Shown here one piece after another: positions 63,521 to 64,000 of a stretch of 64,000 nt of DNA. Source of the stretch: Hirudo medicinalis (taxonomy: Eukaryota > Annelida > Clitellata > Hirudinida > Hirudinidae); NCBI GenBank assembly GCA_011800805.1, contig MPNW01000127.1, positions 1 through 64,000 on the forward strand. Reading direction: 5' to 3'. Numbering within the stretch: the first letter of the stretch is position 1; each line of letters starts with the position of its first letter. The notes beneath the pieces are model-generated. The model was not told where the DNA came from. It did no database searches and was given only the letters and a program-made list of their open reading frames with translations. The translations under genes and the position numbers were made by a program.

Positions 63521-64000
63521 CAGGGGCTGATCTAGACTAGATCGATTACTTTGGCGGGGGTGGGGGAGGGGGTGTGGCGCACACTGGAAACTAAACCCCT
63601 TATGGTCACCACTAAATCGCTTGCTGATGCAAAAATAAGCCGGCGGATATTTTACAGCCATTTTGCTTATTATTGCATTTTTGAACCTTTAAAAAATTAA
63701 TTTAAAAAAATATAATTTATTCAAAGTAATAGTTTCATAAAAAGGCAAGACGATGTGGACCTAATATACCAAAATTGTCAACTATTGTCTCTGCTGGTAT
63801 TTCAATACCTTGATTTAAGTTCATAAGGGATAGTCTGTCAGCTAGCATCATTGATCGAAGATAAGTTTTTAACCTTTTGAGAGTCGAAAAACTTCCCTCA
63901 TTGCTAGCTGTTATGGATGGTCAGATAGCGAAATGAATAAAATCATTGTCTGCCCAATGTAGAAGATCTACAAAGTTTGATATTGTTCGCGCAACATCTT
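63521..64000 (-). mobile_element. hAT transposon (ZMYM/TTF-type), 3' end with transposase C-terminus, runs off window
   Basis: Begins CAGGGGCTGATCTAGACTAG at 63521, a hAT terminal inverted repeat. From 63909 to about 63730 the minus strand encodes SNEGSFSTLKRLKTYLRSMM and DRLSLMNL, the C-terminal dimerisation domain of the hAT subgroup with a TTF-type finger. Stops upstream (between 63909 and 64000) suggest decay. A G-rich tract (63553-63572) lies inside the terminus. The rest is outside the window. Confidence 0.75.

Overview
The window is animal nuclear DNA. It is AT-rich, its genes are split by many short introns (mostly 60-500 bp) with GT-AG borders, and it holds microsatellites and decayed LINE, SINE and hAT elements. 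Gene content (kinesin-2 KIF17, PRMT1, SYAP1, SUDS3, Frizzled, BRD10/KIAA2026, FDPS) is that of a bilaterian. Gene and repeat style suggest a spiralian such as an annelid or mollusc, but the sequence alone does not settle the species. Exon models below were made by hand from splice signals, reading-frame phase and family similarity.

Layout. 0-16 kb is a dense gene block: the 3' end of KIF17 (+), an unrecognised Ser/Arg/Phe-rich 483-aa protein (+), PRMT1 (+), SYAP1 (+), and SUDS3 (-), which converges on SYAP1. 16-41 kb is gene-poor, with hAT, LINE and SINE relics. Set in it is a dispersed cluster of at least four tiny three-exon genes on the + strand. They share one plan: signal-peptide exon, Thr/Ala/Ser-rich exon, hydrophobic C-terminal exon. 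A possible fifth relative lies at 40.9 kb. At 37.8-39.0 kb are four tandem six-cysteine modules, two of them carrying in-frame stops. 41.7-43.5 kb is an intronless Frizzled of the 9/10 type (-). 48.0-49.4 kb is a small single-pass membrane protein (+). 49.4-52.4 kb holds a short hAT element with an intact 8-bp target duplication. 52.4-58.7 kb is a BRD10-like bromodomain protein (+), converging on farnesyl diphosphate synthase FDPS (-, 59.5-62.3 kb). The right edge enters another hAT element.

The housekeeping genes serve separate jobs: arginine methylation (PRMT1), the Sin3/HDAC complex (SUDS3), chromatin reading (BRD10), isoprenoid synthesis (FDPS), intraflagellar and dendritic transport (KIF17) and Wnt reception (Frizzled). 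I see no operon-like functional grouping. The most unusual items are the small mucin-like gene family, a textbook U12-type AT-AC intron in SUDS3, the cysteine-module array, and two unrecognised protein genes.
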